Shown here piece by piece: positions 22,561 to 35,511 of a stretch of DNA of 64,000 nucleotides. The notes under the pieces were generated by a model. The model did no database searches. It was not told the DNA's origin and saw only the letters and a list, made by a program, of their open reading frames with translations. The stretch is from Rhinopithecus roxellana. Its lineage: Eukaryota; Chordata; Mammalia; Primates; Cercopithecidae. The stretch spans positions 50,678,260 through 50,742,259 of the forward strand of contig NC_044567.1 in the NCBI RefSeq assembly GCF_007565055.1, written 5' to 3'. The position numbers and the translations under genes were made by a program. Within the stretch, counting starts at the first letter, position 1. Each line of letters begins with the position of its first letter.

Positions 22561-22964
22561 CCTCTGTGCTCCTAAGGACCAAGAGTAGTGCAGACTGGAC
22601 CAGACTTTATGATTTGATTCTCATGTTCTAGGGGTGGGGTGGGAGAGACATAGGGTGGAAAAGGAGGGAAGTTATTAAAAGGAAAAGTAGTGTCAGACAT
22701 AGTGTCTGTCTACCCTCAAGGATCTCTTTTACAACCTTAATAGAGAAGCAGTACAAATACACTCGAAGCAATTAGGAGAACATTATAAGACAATATATAA
22801 TTAGGTACTAAATTACATGGCACAGAGAATGGAGAAAGCTTTATATATTGTAAGAGCCTAGAAGTCTTTATGAAGGGGTTGGGCACGTAAAGTTGCTTTG
22901 AATCTTGAAAGCATATAGTTTATTGAACACATGAGGGTTTCTTCTGTATGTTAGAAATAGCTCG

Positions 22965-23110
22965 AGATTTTGATGTGGCTCTGGAGTCATACAGCCTTGA
23001 GAAGCTTACAGAAATGTTTCAAGCCTCAGCTTCCTTATCTATTAAATGGGAATAAAGTACAATCATTGAGAGAAGGTTTGTCTAAACAGAAATATTCAAC
23101 TGTAGTCAGA
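22965..23110 (+). repeat. MIR SINE fragment
   Basis: Contains tggctctggagtcatacagc, cctcagcttccttatctatt and aaatgggaataaagtac. Confidence 0.65.
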
Positions 23111-23274
23111 GGAATTAAACTGAACTTCTCACACAAGGAACATTGGACGGGGAGACAAAGACCATATGTTTCCCTAATATTTTCTTTACTTCAGACCCAT
23201 AGGACCAGGTCCTGTTGCAGCTCACTCTTACTTATGAGGGAAGGACCACGAAACAACAAGTTACTACAGGCTTT

Positions 23275-23796
23275 CTTTTTCTTTTTCTTTTTTCTTTTAC
23301 TTTAAGTTCTGGGATACATGTGCATTACGTGCAGGTTTGTTACATAGATATACATGTACCATGATGGTTTGCTGCACCTATCAACCCGTCATCTAGGTTT
23401 TAAGCCCTGCGTACATTAGGTATTTGTCCTAATGCTTTCCCTCCCCTTTCCCCCAACCCCCGACAGGCCCCAGTGTGTGATGTTCCTCTCCCTGTGTCCA
23501 TGTGTTCTCATTGCTCATCTCCCACTTATGAGTGAGAACATGCGGTATTTGACTTTCTGTTCCTGTGTTAGTTTGCTGAGGATGATGGGTTCCAGCTTCA
23601 TCCATGTCTCTGCAAAGGACATGAACTCATTTATTTGTGGCTGCGTGGTATTCCATGGTGTATATGTGCCACATTTTCTTTATCCAGTCTATCATTGATG
23701 GGCATTTGAGTTGGTTCCAAGTTTTGCCATTGAAAATAGTGCTGCAATAAACATACGTGTGCATGTGTCTTTATACCCAAAGGATTATAAATCATT
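23275..23796 (-). mobile_element. 5'-truncated L1PA, reverse strand
   Basis: The + strand starts with a T-rich tail, then ttctgggatacatgtgca, ggtttgttacatagatatacatg, the C/T-rich L1 3' tract (ccctcccctttcccccaacccc), and then ORF2-end sequence up to ccaaaggattataaatcat. CTACAGGCTTT flanks it at 23264-23274 and 23797-23807, a perfect 11-bp target duplication. It is a classic L1-machinery insertion of about 520 bp with no intact reading frame. Confidence 0.93.
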
Positions 23797-23808
23797 CTAC
23801 AGGCTTTT

Positions 23809-24686
23809 AAAATCTGAGGGTATTTAGTCTTCACCTATCCCTTCATTTATATATGGTGCTCTGTAATCTTGATATGCCTTTGATTCGTTGAGGCTCCTCT
23901 AGGGCTTGGGATGAGAGGGCCATGTGATATCATTGGTGCACAATATGGAAAGAGCTCAAATCTATCTGGAAATCTTTGTGAGAAGGCATCATCTTTGTGA
24001 GAAGTGATCTTCCATCTTGTCACCTCATCAGTAACTTGTATGACCTAAATACACAAGAAAGAGGTAAGATTATTGGATGAAACCTCTAAGGAGCAGAATA
24101 TATGAAGAGATGGTGAAACTGCTTGGTGAACTTGGTGCTTCCTTGTCTCCTGATGGCTCTTGGTATGGGATGTGAATGTGGAGACGAACTTGGAGTGAAA
24201 TGTGAAGATGACATGAGAGCATATAAACTGGAAAAAGAGGGTGAGACGTTACAGTGTTATTCGTATATGCATTGATAAAATATGTTCTGTTTAGTTCCAC
24301 TTTGGTGTTTCATTGCTCACTCCCATAATGTAGGTGAACACAATGTAGACAAAAGCAATTCTGAAAATTCTGACAACCAGACCAGTTTTGCTCATCTTCT
24401 CCTAACTCATAGCTTCCAAAAGCCATTGGCTGCTAAAAGAAAGGAAGGCTTCCAGCAGAAGAAACACCTAGTTCTTAGGGTCATGTGATAGAGAGGTGAA
24501 ATAGGAGTATAAAGTGTCTGTCATAGAGCCTGGAATACGTAAATATATAATAAATGGATATCTATTTCCTAGACTGCAGTTCCCTGAGATGTGTGTGGTT
24601 TACTTAAAGCCAAAATGAACTACAACAACTACTAGTTTCCTTTGATAGGTTGACCCTGCCTCTGACTTCAGGTCTATGCACTAGAC
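23809..24686. other. Unique sequence with local duplications
   Basis: No gene seen. It contains a 14-bp direct repeat ('atctttgtgagaag' at 23972-23985 and 23991-24004), followed at 24006-24040 by 35 bp that recur at 26125-26159 (33 of 35 identical). Confidence 0.7.
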
Positions 24687-24700
24687 AGAAAGGTCTTCCC

Positions 24701-25470
<770 letters not shown>

Positions 25471-25481
25471 TTATGTTAAAC

Positions 25482-25769
<288 letters not shown>

Positions 25770-25779
25770 TGTGTTAAAC

Positions 25780-26448
25780 ATTTTTATTCAGAAGCTGTTT
25801 ATTAATTCTCTTGTTTATATAAACATAACCATTTTAAAATTAAGAGATATAATAATATAGCATCTACTGTTCAACCCAAAGCAGAAATATTTTCTCCAGA
25901 ATCACTGAAAGGGAGGGTGATGATGCTTGCATGTGTTCAACAAAGAGGATTTCACCCTGTTCATAGGCAACTTTTCCTATAACTGGGTTTTAAAAATAAA
26001 TTCTATTCCACTTATTAGAAAGCTCTTCCTTACAATTAAGCTAAAATCTGGCTTCCTTAAAATTTTTTTTTTCTTGGCTTGTAGCTAAGGTCTACTGCAG
26101 CACAATGGTTTGTCCAGACTTACAGATCTCCCATCTTGTCACCTCATCAGTAACTTATAACTTCTAATTGCCTCTCTTCAGTCTTATTCTGAGGGAAGAG
26201 AGGTAGGGTGGTCCTCTTTTCTTTTTCTAGGCATCAACTTCCTGTCCTCTCTTTCTCTCTCCTTTTTGTATAAATAAAACCCGGCCCTTCACCTGTTCTT
26301 GGCATGAGCATGAGGTTAGCAGGATGGGGAGATCAGTCCCAGTTGGGCCTGAAAACAACTTGTGATCATGTGGACCTCCCATCTCTAAGAGCTAAGCATC
26401 TAGTACTATTATATTTTTTATGACATCTCCCTCTAGGTGGTTTTAAAC
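25780..26448. other. Unique/ancient sequence, holds 35-bp duplicate
   Basis: No gene seen. An old-repeat scrap (ttattagaaagctcttccttac) lies near 26015. The segment 26125-26159 is nearly identical to 24006-24040. Confidence 0.5.
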
Positions 26449-26459
26449 ATATTTACATT

Positions 26460-26703
26460 AAAATTTTTTTTTAATTTTTCTTTAAGTTCTGGAATACATG
26501 TGCAGAAGGTGCAGGTTTGTTACATAGGTATACATGTGCCAGGTGGTTTCCTGCACCTGTCAACCCGTCATCTAGATTTTAAACCCCATAAGCATTAGGT
26601 ATTTATCCTGATGCTCTCCCTCCCCTTGCACCCTTACCTTTTGACAGGTCCCGGTGTGTGATGGTCCCCTGCCTGTGTCCATGTGTTCTCATTTATGGGA
26701 GTT
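26460..26703 (-). mobile_element. Short L1 3' end insertion, reverse strand
   Basis: About 240 bp of L1 3' untranslated sequence: tttctttaagttctggaatac, gtgcaggtttgttacatagg, catctagattttaaacccc. ATATTTACATT flanks it at 26449-26459 and 26704-26714. It is a very short, 5'-truncated L1PA/PB-type copy. Confidence 0.92.
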
Positions 26704-26729
26704 ATATTTACATTTCAAAAGCAAGTCCT

Positions 26730-27039
26730 GCGGGGTGCAGTGGCTCAGGCCTATAATCCCAGCACTTTGGGAGGCCAAAGTGGGTGGATCACTTGAGGTC
26801 AGGAGTTTGCGACCAGCCTGGCCAACATGGTAAAACCCCATCTCTACTAAAAATACAAAATTAGCAAGGCGTGATGGCATATACCTGCAATTCCAGCTAC
26901 TCCGGAGGCTGAGGCAGGAGAATGACTTAGACTGGGAGATGGAGGTTGCAGTGAGCCGAGATTGTGCCACTGTATTCTAGCCTGGGTGACAGAGTGAGGC
27001 TCTGTCAAAAAATAAAAAAATTAAAAAAATTTAAAAAAA
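26730..27039 (+). mobile_element. AluS-type
   Basis: Full length: ggggtgcagtggctcaggcc to a tail of A runs broken by T. GCAAGTCCT flanks it at 26721-26729 and 27040-27048. It landed beside the 3' target duplication of the preceding L1 insertion. Confidence 0.95.
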
Positions 27040-27048
27040 GCAAGTCCT

Positions 27049-28000
27049 TAGAAATTTGGCTGCCCTTTTAAGAAAATACTGAAAATCTATAATTTATATT
27101 TGCATATGAATTATGTTGTATCTCTTCTCCCTAGTTTAGATTTTTGGGGACCTGCTGATACATATCCCACTAAGTCACGGAGGATTTTATTTCCCCAGAC
27201 CTGAGACTGAAACAGGTTTTGAAAGCACTGCCTAATGATCCCTCCTGGATCTCTGGTGGATTAAGTGTCCCTCAAGTGCTGGGAAAGTTCCACAATATCA
27301 CTGAGCTCCTGCCTTGGTTCAGGCCAGATCCTACATTCTGGGCTACCCTGAAGACCAAGACCACACTGTCTTCCCTTAAAGGATTTTCAATCATTTCTTT
27401 TCCTTTGGATGAGACTATCATTGGGCAGATTGATAAAGTTATTATTATTTTCTTAAAATCTTTCTCTGACCTGAAGTAAAAAAAAAAAAAATAGAGTCCT
27501 GTTAAGTTTTGGTCAAAGAAATGTCTACTCCTGATTTGATTCGGGAGCTGTCAGTGTTTGTGCATATGGGAGCACTGAGTTCTGCACGCATCCACATCAG
27601 CCTCCTCCCTACTGACAGCAGGCCCGTCTCTCCCAGGGACATGGATATCATTATTCCTTTGCAAGTGCATGGCACACTGTCAGGAGTTTGCTCTAGAAGA
27701 GAGAAAAGGCCCAGAAACAATCTTGAAGAGGAGACAGGAGGGCAGGGATGGAGAACGAGGTTCCCTGTTCTGTTGACTTGGAAATGCTTCCCTTTGGAGC
27801 AGTGGCAAATCAGCCCCCGCATCCCTTCCTAGCCTCTGTTCTGTCGTTGTTGTTGTCCTTTATCATTTTTACCCTCTCTTCTCTTGTCTCCAAAGTATTG
27901 TTGTGAGATATGAGGAAAAGAGGGGACAAAAATCATCGTAGTTCATTACAATCAACAGAAAGGGAATAACTGGAGTTATTTCTTATCATCACCTCAACTG
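27049..28000. other. Unique sequence, includes duplication donor
   Basis: No gene recognised. The segment 27301-27335 is copied at 28043-28077 with one mismatch. An A run (14) at 27478-27491 has no Alu or L1 body attached. Confidence 0.55.
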
Positions 28001-28002
28001 CT

Positions 28003-28127
28003 CTACAAATACTTGTCTCTAGCCTTAAAAGAGGAGGGAGGACTGAGTTCCTGCCTTGGTTCAGGCCAGATCCTACAAATATTTGTCTACAAATACTTGT
28101 CTCTAGCCTTAAAAGAGGAGGGAGGAC
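28003..28127 (+). other. Tandem duplication with templated insert
   Basis: A 41-bp unit at 28003-28043 is repeated exactly at 28087-28127. Between the copies, 28043-28077 matches 27301-27335 (34 of 35), and 28073-28086 is a partial third copy of the unit start (13 of 14). Switch points fall at shared CTGAG and CTACA words. Confidence 0.92.
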
Positions 28128-28129
28128 CT

Positions 28130-28618
28130 ACACCATTGGTTAAGGATTTTGTCCTTTTATTCTCCCTAAATGCAGAAATAACGTAGTTAAATGGTAGCCT
28201 AGATAGACTAGCAAAGTGGTATCAAAATAGAGCTGGTTTTGTGTGAGAGGAAAGATAAATTCTCCACAATTTCTGACTTCTCACATCACCAAGGAAAATC
28301 CAGAAATCACTGGAGACCTAGGAAGGCCAGGCATACATAGTAACAGGGCACTAAATCATTAACAGCAGGCAAGGGGATCTCAGTATATTAATGTTAAACA
28401 CAAGCTTGAGTCTCTGGCTGACCAGAAGGCCTCTTGACAGGGAGGCAGCCTTCTAGACAAAGGCAGTTCAGGACATTGGAGAGATCCACTGGCAGTGAGA
28501 TAGAGACTACAAATCAAAGGTTGAAGGCTATCAAGTTGCCCTTTATTTACACCCAGCCCTGGAATCTGAAGTCAACCAGTAGGCTGCTGCAAAGCTCCAA
28601 ATCTTTAGCAATAGCCAG
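28130..28618. other. Unique sequence, no gene seen
   Basis: No repeat or exon recognised between the rearranged segment and the L1M. Confidence 0.4.
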
Positions 28619-28619
28619 A

Positions 28620-29165
28620 CTTTACCACTGTCACCTGTTAAAAGTGTCATGTTGGCATCTAAAGATTAGAAAATATCTAAAGTTAAAGTTAAGTATGTTT
28701 TTGCCACAGGATCCAGCAACTCCATTTCTGGAATATATTTACTCCAGATCAATGTATATAAATATATTCCAAAAAGTAGATTCTGAAATGCATACCAGAT
28801 AATGCAGGTTTGTATGCAGATCCTTTGGAAGGCAGGCACAAAATTTCCTTTGTTTCTGCTGTTTGATTTTTATAGTGGGGACTTAGAACCAACACAGGCA
28901 CCTACTGTTAGAATATGGACAAGTAAAATATGGCAAGTACATATTAAGGAATATTATGTAGTAGTTAGATAAAATTAACAAGATATATGTGTAACAACAT
29001 AGATTTTTAAAATACTGTTGAGTGAAACAAAGTTTGAAACAATGAGAGTTATAGTTGAATCTTAAGTAGACATGCCTGCATAAAGATCAAACATGTTAAA
29101 ATGGGAGGCTGCACTGGAAATATGAAATAGGAAGAAAAGTAAAGAAAATTTAATTTTCTTTGATT
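28620..29165 (+). mobile_element. Old L1 (L1M-type) 3' fragment
   Basis: Reads acaggatccagcaactccatttctgg, tatggacaagtaaaatatgg, aaggaatattatgtagtag, ttgagtgaaacaaagt, the L1 ORF2-end series ('cagcaattccacttct', 'atggaatattatgcagc', 'aagtgaaaaaagc'). Frames are decayed. Confidence 0.65.
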
Positions 29166-29199
29166 GAGGTAGTTTTTATGAAGGGGCAATTGGCAAATT

Positions 29200-29328
29200 A
29201 CCTCCGTAAGATTATAAGCATCCCAAGGGCCAATGTCATATCTATTTCATTTACCATTGTATCTCTAGCATCAAGTGCAGCATTGGTTTTATAGAAATCT
29301 TCTAAAATATTGGTTGAATTAATTACCT
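29200..29328 (+). repeat. L2 3' end fragment
   Basis: Contains agattataagcatcccaagggc, atttaccattgtatctctagcatcaag and attggttgaatta. Confidence 0.6.
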
Positions 29329-29484
29329 TATTAATTTAAAAAAACCCGGAGAGCCAAAGAAGAAGAAGAAAAGGGGGTTACTGGAGTACTGAAAGCTCCA
29401 AATAGGCCATCTGCATTCCTTTGTAATTGGGGAGCAGATAGTATATGCTGTTTCAATGAGATCTTCCATTCTCTCCATTCTCTT

Positions 29485-29500
29485 TGTGTGTGTGTGTGTG

Positions 29501-29531
<31 letters not shown>

Positions 29532-29568
29532 CTGTGTCTGTGTCTGTGTTTGTGTGTGCGCATGTGTA
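29485..29568 (+). repeat. (TG)n microsatellite, 84 bp
   Basis: Alternating TG with internal CG and TCTGTG interruptions. Alternating purine-pyrimidine DNA of this length can adopt Z-form. Open frames here are artefacts of the repeat. Confidence 0.97.
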
Positions 29569-29783
29569 GAAGGCCTGGGTGTTGGAGCAGGAGGAATTAT
29601 GTATCTCCCATCAAATGTCACAGTAATGGTCTCAGATAGAAGTGGCATGATGAAAAGTGGAAGAGACCTAGACCAGAAGTTAGTCTTGGCCTTTTCTTTC
29701 TGAGATTTGTGTTTGTTATCTATGAAGTGAAGACATTAGTACTACATCACAGACTTATTGGTGGTTGAAAATAATCTATTGCA

Positions 29784-30092
<309 letters not shown>

Positions 30093-30109
30093 AAATAAAC
30101 TATTGCATA

Positions 30110-31135
30110 TGGGCATGTTTACAGTTTAACTGGTTTACCACATCTATGTAAGTCATTATCATCTTGCCAAAGTAGTACAGCCTACTGTCAGTATCAACCT
30201 GTGTGCTGCTCAGATCTCAATCATTATCTTTTGCTTTCAAAGCCACTTATCTAGCTAGGAGGAACTTCATAACAGAGCCAGGGCATGGACGTTTAGTAGC
30301 TATCCATGAAGAGTGCACTGTACCCATGAGAGCTCTGTATTTCCTACTCTAAACACTTTCCAAGCAAGGTCTTTTTTTAAATGAGTCTTCTTCCATTGGA
30401 GATCTCTAGAAGCTCATCAAATAAGGTCCAGGCCCAGCTGTTGGTTTTTGATGGTTTCTTTAATAGTTTTTGTCTCATGTGAATCAAGACAGATACCAGT
30501 TTAACCAGTCTCCTCATCACTGGCAAGGTTGTAAAGGGCCATTCACTGGGAGAAGGGAAGTTTCTTTTGCCTGTGGGGACATAACAAATACAGCCAGGTT
30601 TAACATGGAAGAAGGGAAAAAGGAAGTGTACTTCCAAAAGCCCTTAGCTACTGTTGTTCTGAGGTATCAGGTAACCAATGAAACATTTGTGTGCTATTTT
30701 AGAAAGACATTAAATAACACAATTTGTATTCTTTCTCACTGCAACAAATTTATCTTTGCCCCAAGAGAGTGCTGCCACTGCCTCTCCATAGAACTAAACT
30801 ATGATATTCCCAGAGATGTAAGAAGTTTCTGAGAGCCCTGCTATGCCCAGGCAGTGTCCTGTCCTCCATGTTGGCCAGGCAATGGGGATTTGGAGGACTA
30901 CACCTAAGACAGTATTCCAAAAAAGGCAAAAAAGTAGTAAAAGGAAAAGGGGGTAAAATAGATAACTCTGTTTGGTGTTCTCATTCATATTTTCAACAAA
31001 TATTTTATTGAGTCTTTGCCATGTGCCTAGCACTGTGGGTGTAGTAATGAATAAGACAGGTGTGATCTCCATTCTCATGGAACTTTCACATTGTAAGATT
31101 GTGACTCAAGAGATCCCCATCTTTTTGACCTTGCC
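30110..31135. other. Unique sequence with ancient scraps
   Basis: No gene seen. The 30990-31100 part (caacaaatattttattgagtc, atgtgcctagcactgtgg) resembles an ancient MIR/L2-class repeat. Confidence 0.45.
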
Positions 31136-31139
31136 TCAG

Positions 31140-31262
31140 AGGCATTCTAGCATAGTGGTCAAGGGGGTTGGCTCTGGGGCCAGACTCTTTGGTTATAGTT
31201 CTGGTTGGACCTACTACTGTTGGTTTACCTGAATTTGGACAAGTTACTGTATTGGTTAAGTT
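31140..31262 (+). repeat. MIR SINE
   Basis: Reads catagtggtcaagggggttgg, ctctggggccagactctttgg and ttacctgaatttggacaagttact. Confidence 0.75.
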
Positions 31263-31264
31263 AA

Positions 31265-31570
31265 TTGCAATGCAAACCTCTTCCAACTTTTAGTCAAATC
31301 TGTTTTACATCTCTTGCACACGACTTGCTCATTCCAGCCATCAGTACTTTGTATGTATTTTCCCCTACTTCTTGTCCGTTGATTTGTCTATAAGTTGCTC
31401 AAAGAGCTCAAATCTTGTCAACCCTAAGAAGTCTTCACTGATAAACCCCAGGTCATCTTAATTGTTATTTACTCCCTCCTCCTCTCACCTGCATTTCTGT
31501 TCCAATAACCTTAGATTTCCACAATACCACTCTGACTTGTGCTCACTTCTGTTGTCACCTCTGGGTTCAG
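31265..31570. repeat. Possible L2 fragment
   Basis: The T/C-rich phrases cactcttgcacacgacttgc-like and gaagtcttcactgataaacccc resemble mid-L2 sequence on the + strand. Too diverged for a firm call. Confidence 0.3.
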
Positions 31571-31574
31571 AGAA

Positions 31575-31690
31575 GACAAATGACTAGCGGAAGATCACAT
31601 AGATAATTTCTAATGTTAGAGCTGGGATTCAAATTCTAGTTTATCTGATTTCAAATTCTGTGACTTTTGCTATGCTCTTCTGACTTCTAT
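31575..31690 (-). repeat. MIR SINE fragment
   Basis: Contains gaagatcacatagataat, agagctgggattcaaattctag and ttgctatgctcttctgac. Confidence 0.7.
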
Positions 31691-31810
31691 CACATCATAA
31701 AGAACTCTAATAAAACATACTATTTCAATCACTGTCATTTTATTGAGTCTTAACTATATTCCAGGTCCTGTATAAAATATACATAATCGCTATACATATT
31801 AATTATCATA

Positions 31811-31942
31811 TTTTATTTTATTTTTTAGAGATGGGGTTTGACCATGTTTCCCAGGCTGGTCTTGAAATCTTGAGCTCAAGTGATTCACCTGCCTCAGCCT
31901 CCCAAAGTGCCGGAATTACAGGTGTGAGTCACTGTGCCCAGC
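31811..31942 (-). mobile_element. Alu left monomer (FLAM/FRAM-like)
   Basis: Reverse-strand single arm: tagagatggggtttgaccatg, tcaagtgattcacctgcctc, ending in gtgcccagc. No second arm. Confidence 0.8.
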
Positions 31943-32481
<539 letters not shown>

Positions 32482-32493
32482 TAAGCAGGTTTC

Positions 32494-32823
<330 letters not shown>

Positions 32824-32871
32824 TCACGAAACAAAAAAGATGAAATTTGAATCTGAATCTGTCATTTTGTA

Positions 32872-33555
32872 TCCTTTTCATTATTTGTGTTTTATGGTAC
32901 TTAGTACACTGGTTGTCCAACAGTTATGCCAAAATAAATGCTAACTGATCAATAAATTATATCTGAGTTCCTACAGCATTTTCTTGAGCATTCTCTGTAC
33001 TGATTACTTGGGCTGAAAGATCAATGGGCTTTGGCTTAGTGTGGATTTTCTGGGCTTCCTGAACTCTTTCCTGGTGTGATGTCAAGTCCTCAGTTTCGTA
33101 AGTTTTCTTCTCTCCTTAGGTCTTTCAAATCCCAACGTGGTATCAAGGGCTGCTGCCCAGATCCCAAACTCCCACCACAGCTTATGGGTGCCTGGGACAG
33201 TCCCGAAGGCCTAAGGATTTGGGGTCTTGTTCAATCAGTGGCCTTGTGTTGCCCCTGAGATTCTGTTTACAGTTGGTTTTGCAAATAATGAGAAATTTGA
33301 AAAACATTGCTGTCCCCTAAATTGAGCCAGTCCTAACGCTCACAAAATCCATAATGGTGTAGATACCCAATAGACCTTAATTGTGATTTAATAGTGCTCA
33401 CTGTAATTTAGCCCCAGGGAAATGTACTTTCAATTAACCAATGTAAGCACAATGTCTGCTTATCCCATAAATGTTCTCCTAAATGTGCTAATTAAGACCT
33501 AGATCCAGTGCCTCTCATATTACACCCTCTTTCCTTTCTCCTAAATGCCTCTGTA
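32872..33555. other. Unique sequence, no gene seen
   Basis: No repeat or exon recognised. Confidence 0.45.
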
Positions 33556-33557
33556 CT

Positions 33558-34187
33558 TCAGGATCACTTTATGCTTGTCTGGATTGTTGGCATAGTAGTC
33601 TATTGCCTGCCTCCAATTTTGCCCTATGTGCATTAATTCATTCTCTACAGGGCTTAAGTCTGTTAAAAAAAAAAAAAAAAAAACCTTTAGTGACTCACCA
33701 TGTTTAACTAACTACACTCTAACTTCCGGCCTCCTCCATAATATGACCTCTCACCCACCCCTCCTGTCTAATCTTCTATTTTTCACTAACATCATCCAAA
33801 CTCTTCTACGTCCAGGTCTCTGTGCTGTTCTCCCTTTCTGAACTACTCTACCTCCATCTGTTCACATGAAAACCCCACCTCTTCCAAAGCCTCCAAGAAA
33901 ACCATTTGGTAACCCATCTGCTTGGATTTGGCATACTTCCCTTTCAACTTCATACTGACTTACCTGTTCTTCCCTAATGGAATTTAGCATATATGTCCTT
34001 TGCTTCTACTGCTGATTGAGTCTAATAAAGAATTTGAAGCAGCAGTTTTGTGTGTATGTAATTATGTATTTGTCTTCTTCTACCAACCAGAGTAGAAACT
34101 TCTTCATGAGAGCAACTTTATCTCTGCATCTTCACAGCAATTTGCATACAGATGCTTCATAAATGACTTTTGAATTAAACTGAATTA
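33558..34187 (+). repeat. L2 LINE fragment, long
   Basis: The L2 order is well kept: ctgcctccaattttgccct, ttcattctctacagggc, an A run at 33665-33683, ctctgtgctgttctccctttc, ccaaagcctccaagaaaacc, agtagaaacttcttcatgagagcaac, atacagatgcttcataaatgac and ttgaattaaactgaat. About 600 bp ending at the L2 3' terminus. Confidence 0.8.
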
Positions 34188-34189
34188 TG

Positions 34190-34670
34190 ACAAAATGATA
34201 GGAAGTAGAAGGGACCGCACTAACCATTGAGCTCTTTAAGAAGGCAAACAGATTGGGCAGCCATTAAGCATCCCCCAGTGTTCAAGAGTATTGGTCCTGC
34301 TTGAGTGAATGACCAGCTGAATTTCTGCATTCAGAGGCTTCATCCAGATCATGTTCTTTGCCCCTGAATAGTTCTCCTAGTTATTCAGTACAGTCTTTAA
34401 GACTTGATCAAATATCAGATGATACATTCTTAAAGTATCTTCTCATAAATAAATAACTACAAATGTCAATGATGATGCAATGGTACTTATGTGATAGTAC
34501 TTGAATCAGGAGTCAGACTATCTCAGTTGTAGCCTTTGAAATATCATTAAATTGCTGTAGAAATGGGGTACTGAGCCTGGGTTATTTTATTTGTGTGCAT
34601 CTGTACACAACAACAGTTAGATAATTGGAGTGCTAACAGCATGTGGCTTTATGATCTCACGCATGCTCTG
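34190..34670. other. Unique sequence
   Basis: Nothing recognised beyond a weak MIR-like scrap near 34500-34580. Confidence 0.4.
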
Positions 34671-34673
34671 GAT

Positions 34674-34846
34674 CAGTGGTCTGCCATTCTGAATACCCAT
34701 TAAAATCACCTGGGAAGCTTTAAAACTACCAATGTCTGCCCCAACCCAACCAAATGTTACAGAGTCTCTGAGGTCTACCAAGCATCAGAATGTCTTTAAA
34801 GCTCCCCCAAGTCATTCCCAACAGTAGCCAGAGTTGAAAACTTCTA
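34674..34846 (+). mobile_element. MER5-type relic, first of a pair
   Basis: Contains cagtggtctgccattctg, taaaatcacctgggaagctttaaaac and ttgaaaacttctactatag. Confidence 0.75.
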
Positions 34847-34855
34847 CTATAGACC

Positions 34856-35008
34856 AAGGCTTCTCAGATTTTAATGTGCATGCAAACCACCTGAGGATAT
34901 TTCCAGTCTAATTTTGTAGGTATAAGGAGGGGCCTGAGAATCTGCATTTCTAACAAGCCCCCAGGTGATGCCAATGCTGATAGTGCATGAACCACACTTT
35001 AAAGAATA
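34856..35008 (+). mobile_element. MER5-type relic, second of a pair
   Basis: Contains aggcttctcagattttaatgtgcatgc-type opening, aaccacctgaggatattt, gaatctgcatttctaacaagcccccagg, tgatgccaatgctg and gaaccacactttaaag. It begins ten bases after the previous copy, in the same orientation. Confidence 0.85.
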
Positions 35009-35009
35009 A

Positions 35010-35510
35010 GTTGCAATTGATTCTGCATAAGTTCCTTGAAAGAGCTGCTCTTAGGAGCCATCTGACTAACTACGTGCCCTAATAGGTGCCTCCAGGATTC
35101 AGATGCTTGTCTTTCTTCAGATTCTGGGGAGCATCTAAGAGTGTCTAACTTCAGAACCTATGAAATTCTCCAGAAGCAATCAAGACAATAGATCTAAATA
35201 GAGTTACTGACAGAAACAGATGCTTCAGAGACTAGCACAACAGGTGGGTACCCAGGAACATTGGGTGAAGTCTAGCACAAGGCTTTAACGATAAACTGGC
35301 CATCACATTTCTAACACTCAGAGTCCCATAGTTCCTAGCATTCTCCAAGACATGTAGACAATGCATTAATTAATTCAAGCAAAACTAATTGACCACTCAT
35401 TGTGACAGTCATTTACTTACTGTCTCCCAGCCCCAAACTCACCCTTCTACACTCTGACATGTAATTCTGGGACTGGGACTCTGCAAACCACTTTTATCCT
35501 TTGATTGCTG
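35010..35510. other. Unique sequence
   Basis: No gene or repeat recognised. Confidence 0.4.
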
Positions 35511-35511
35511 G

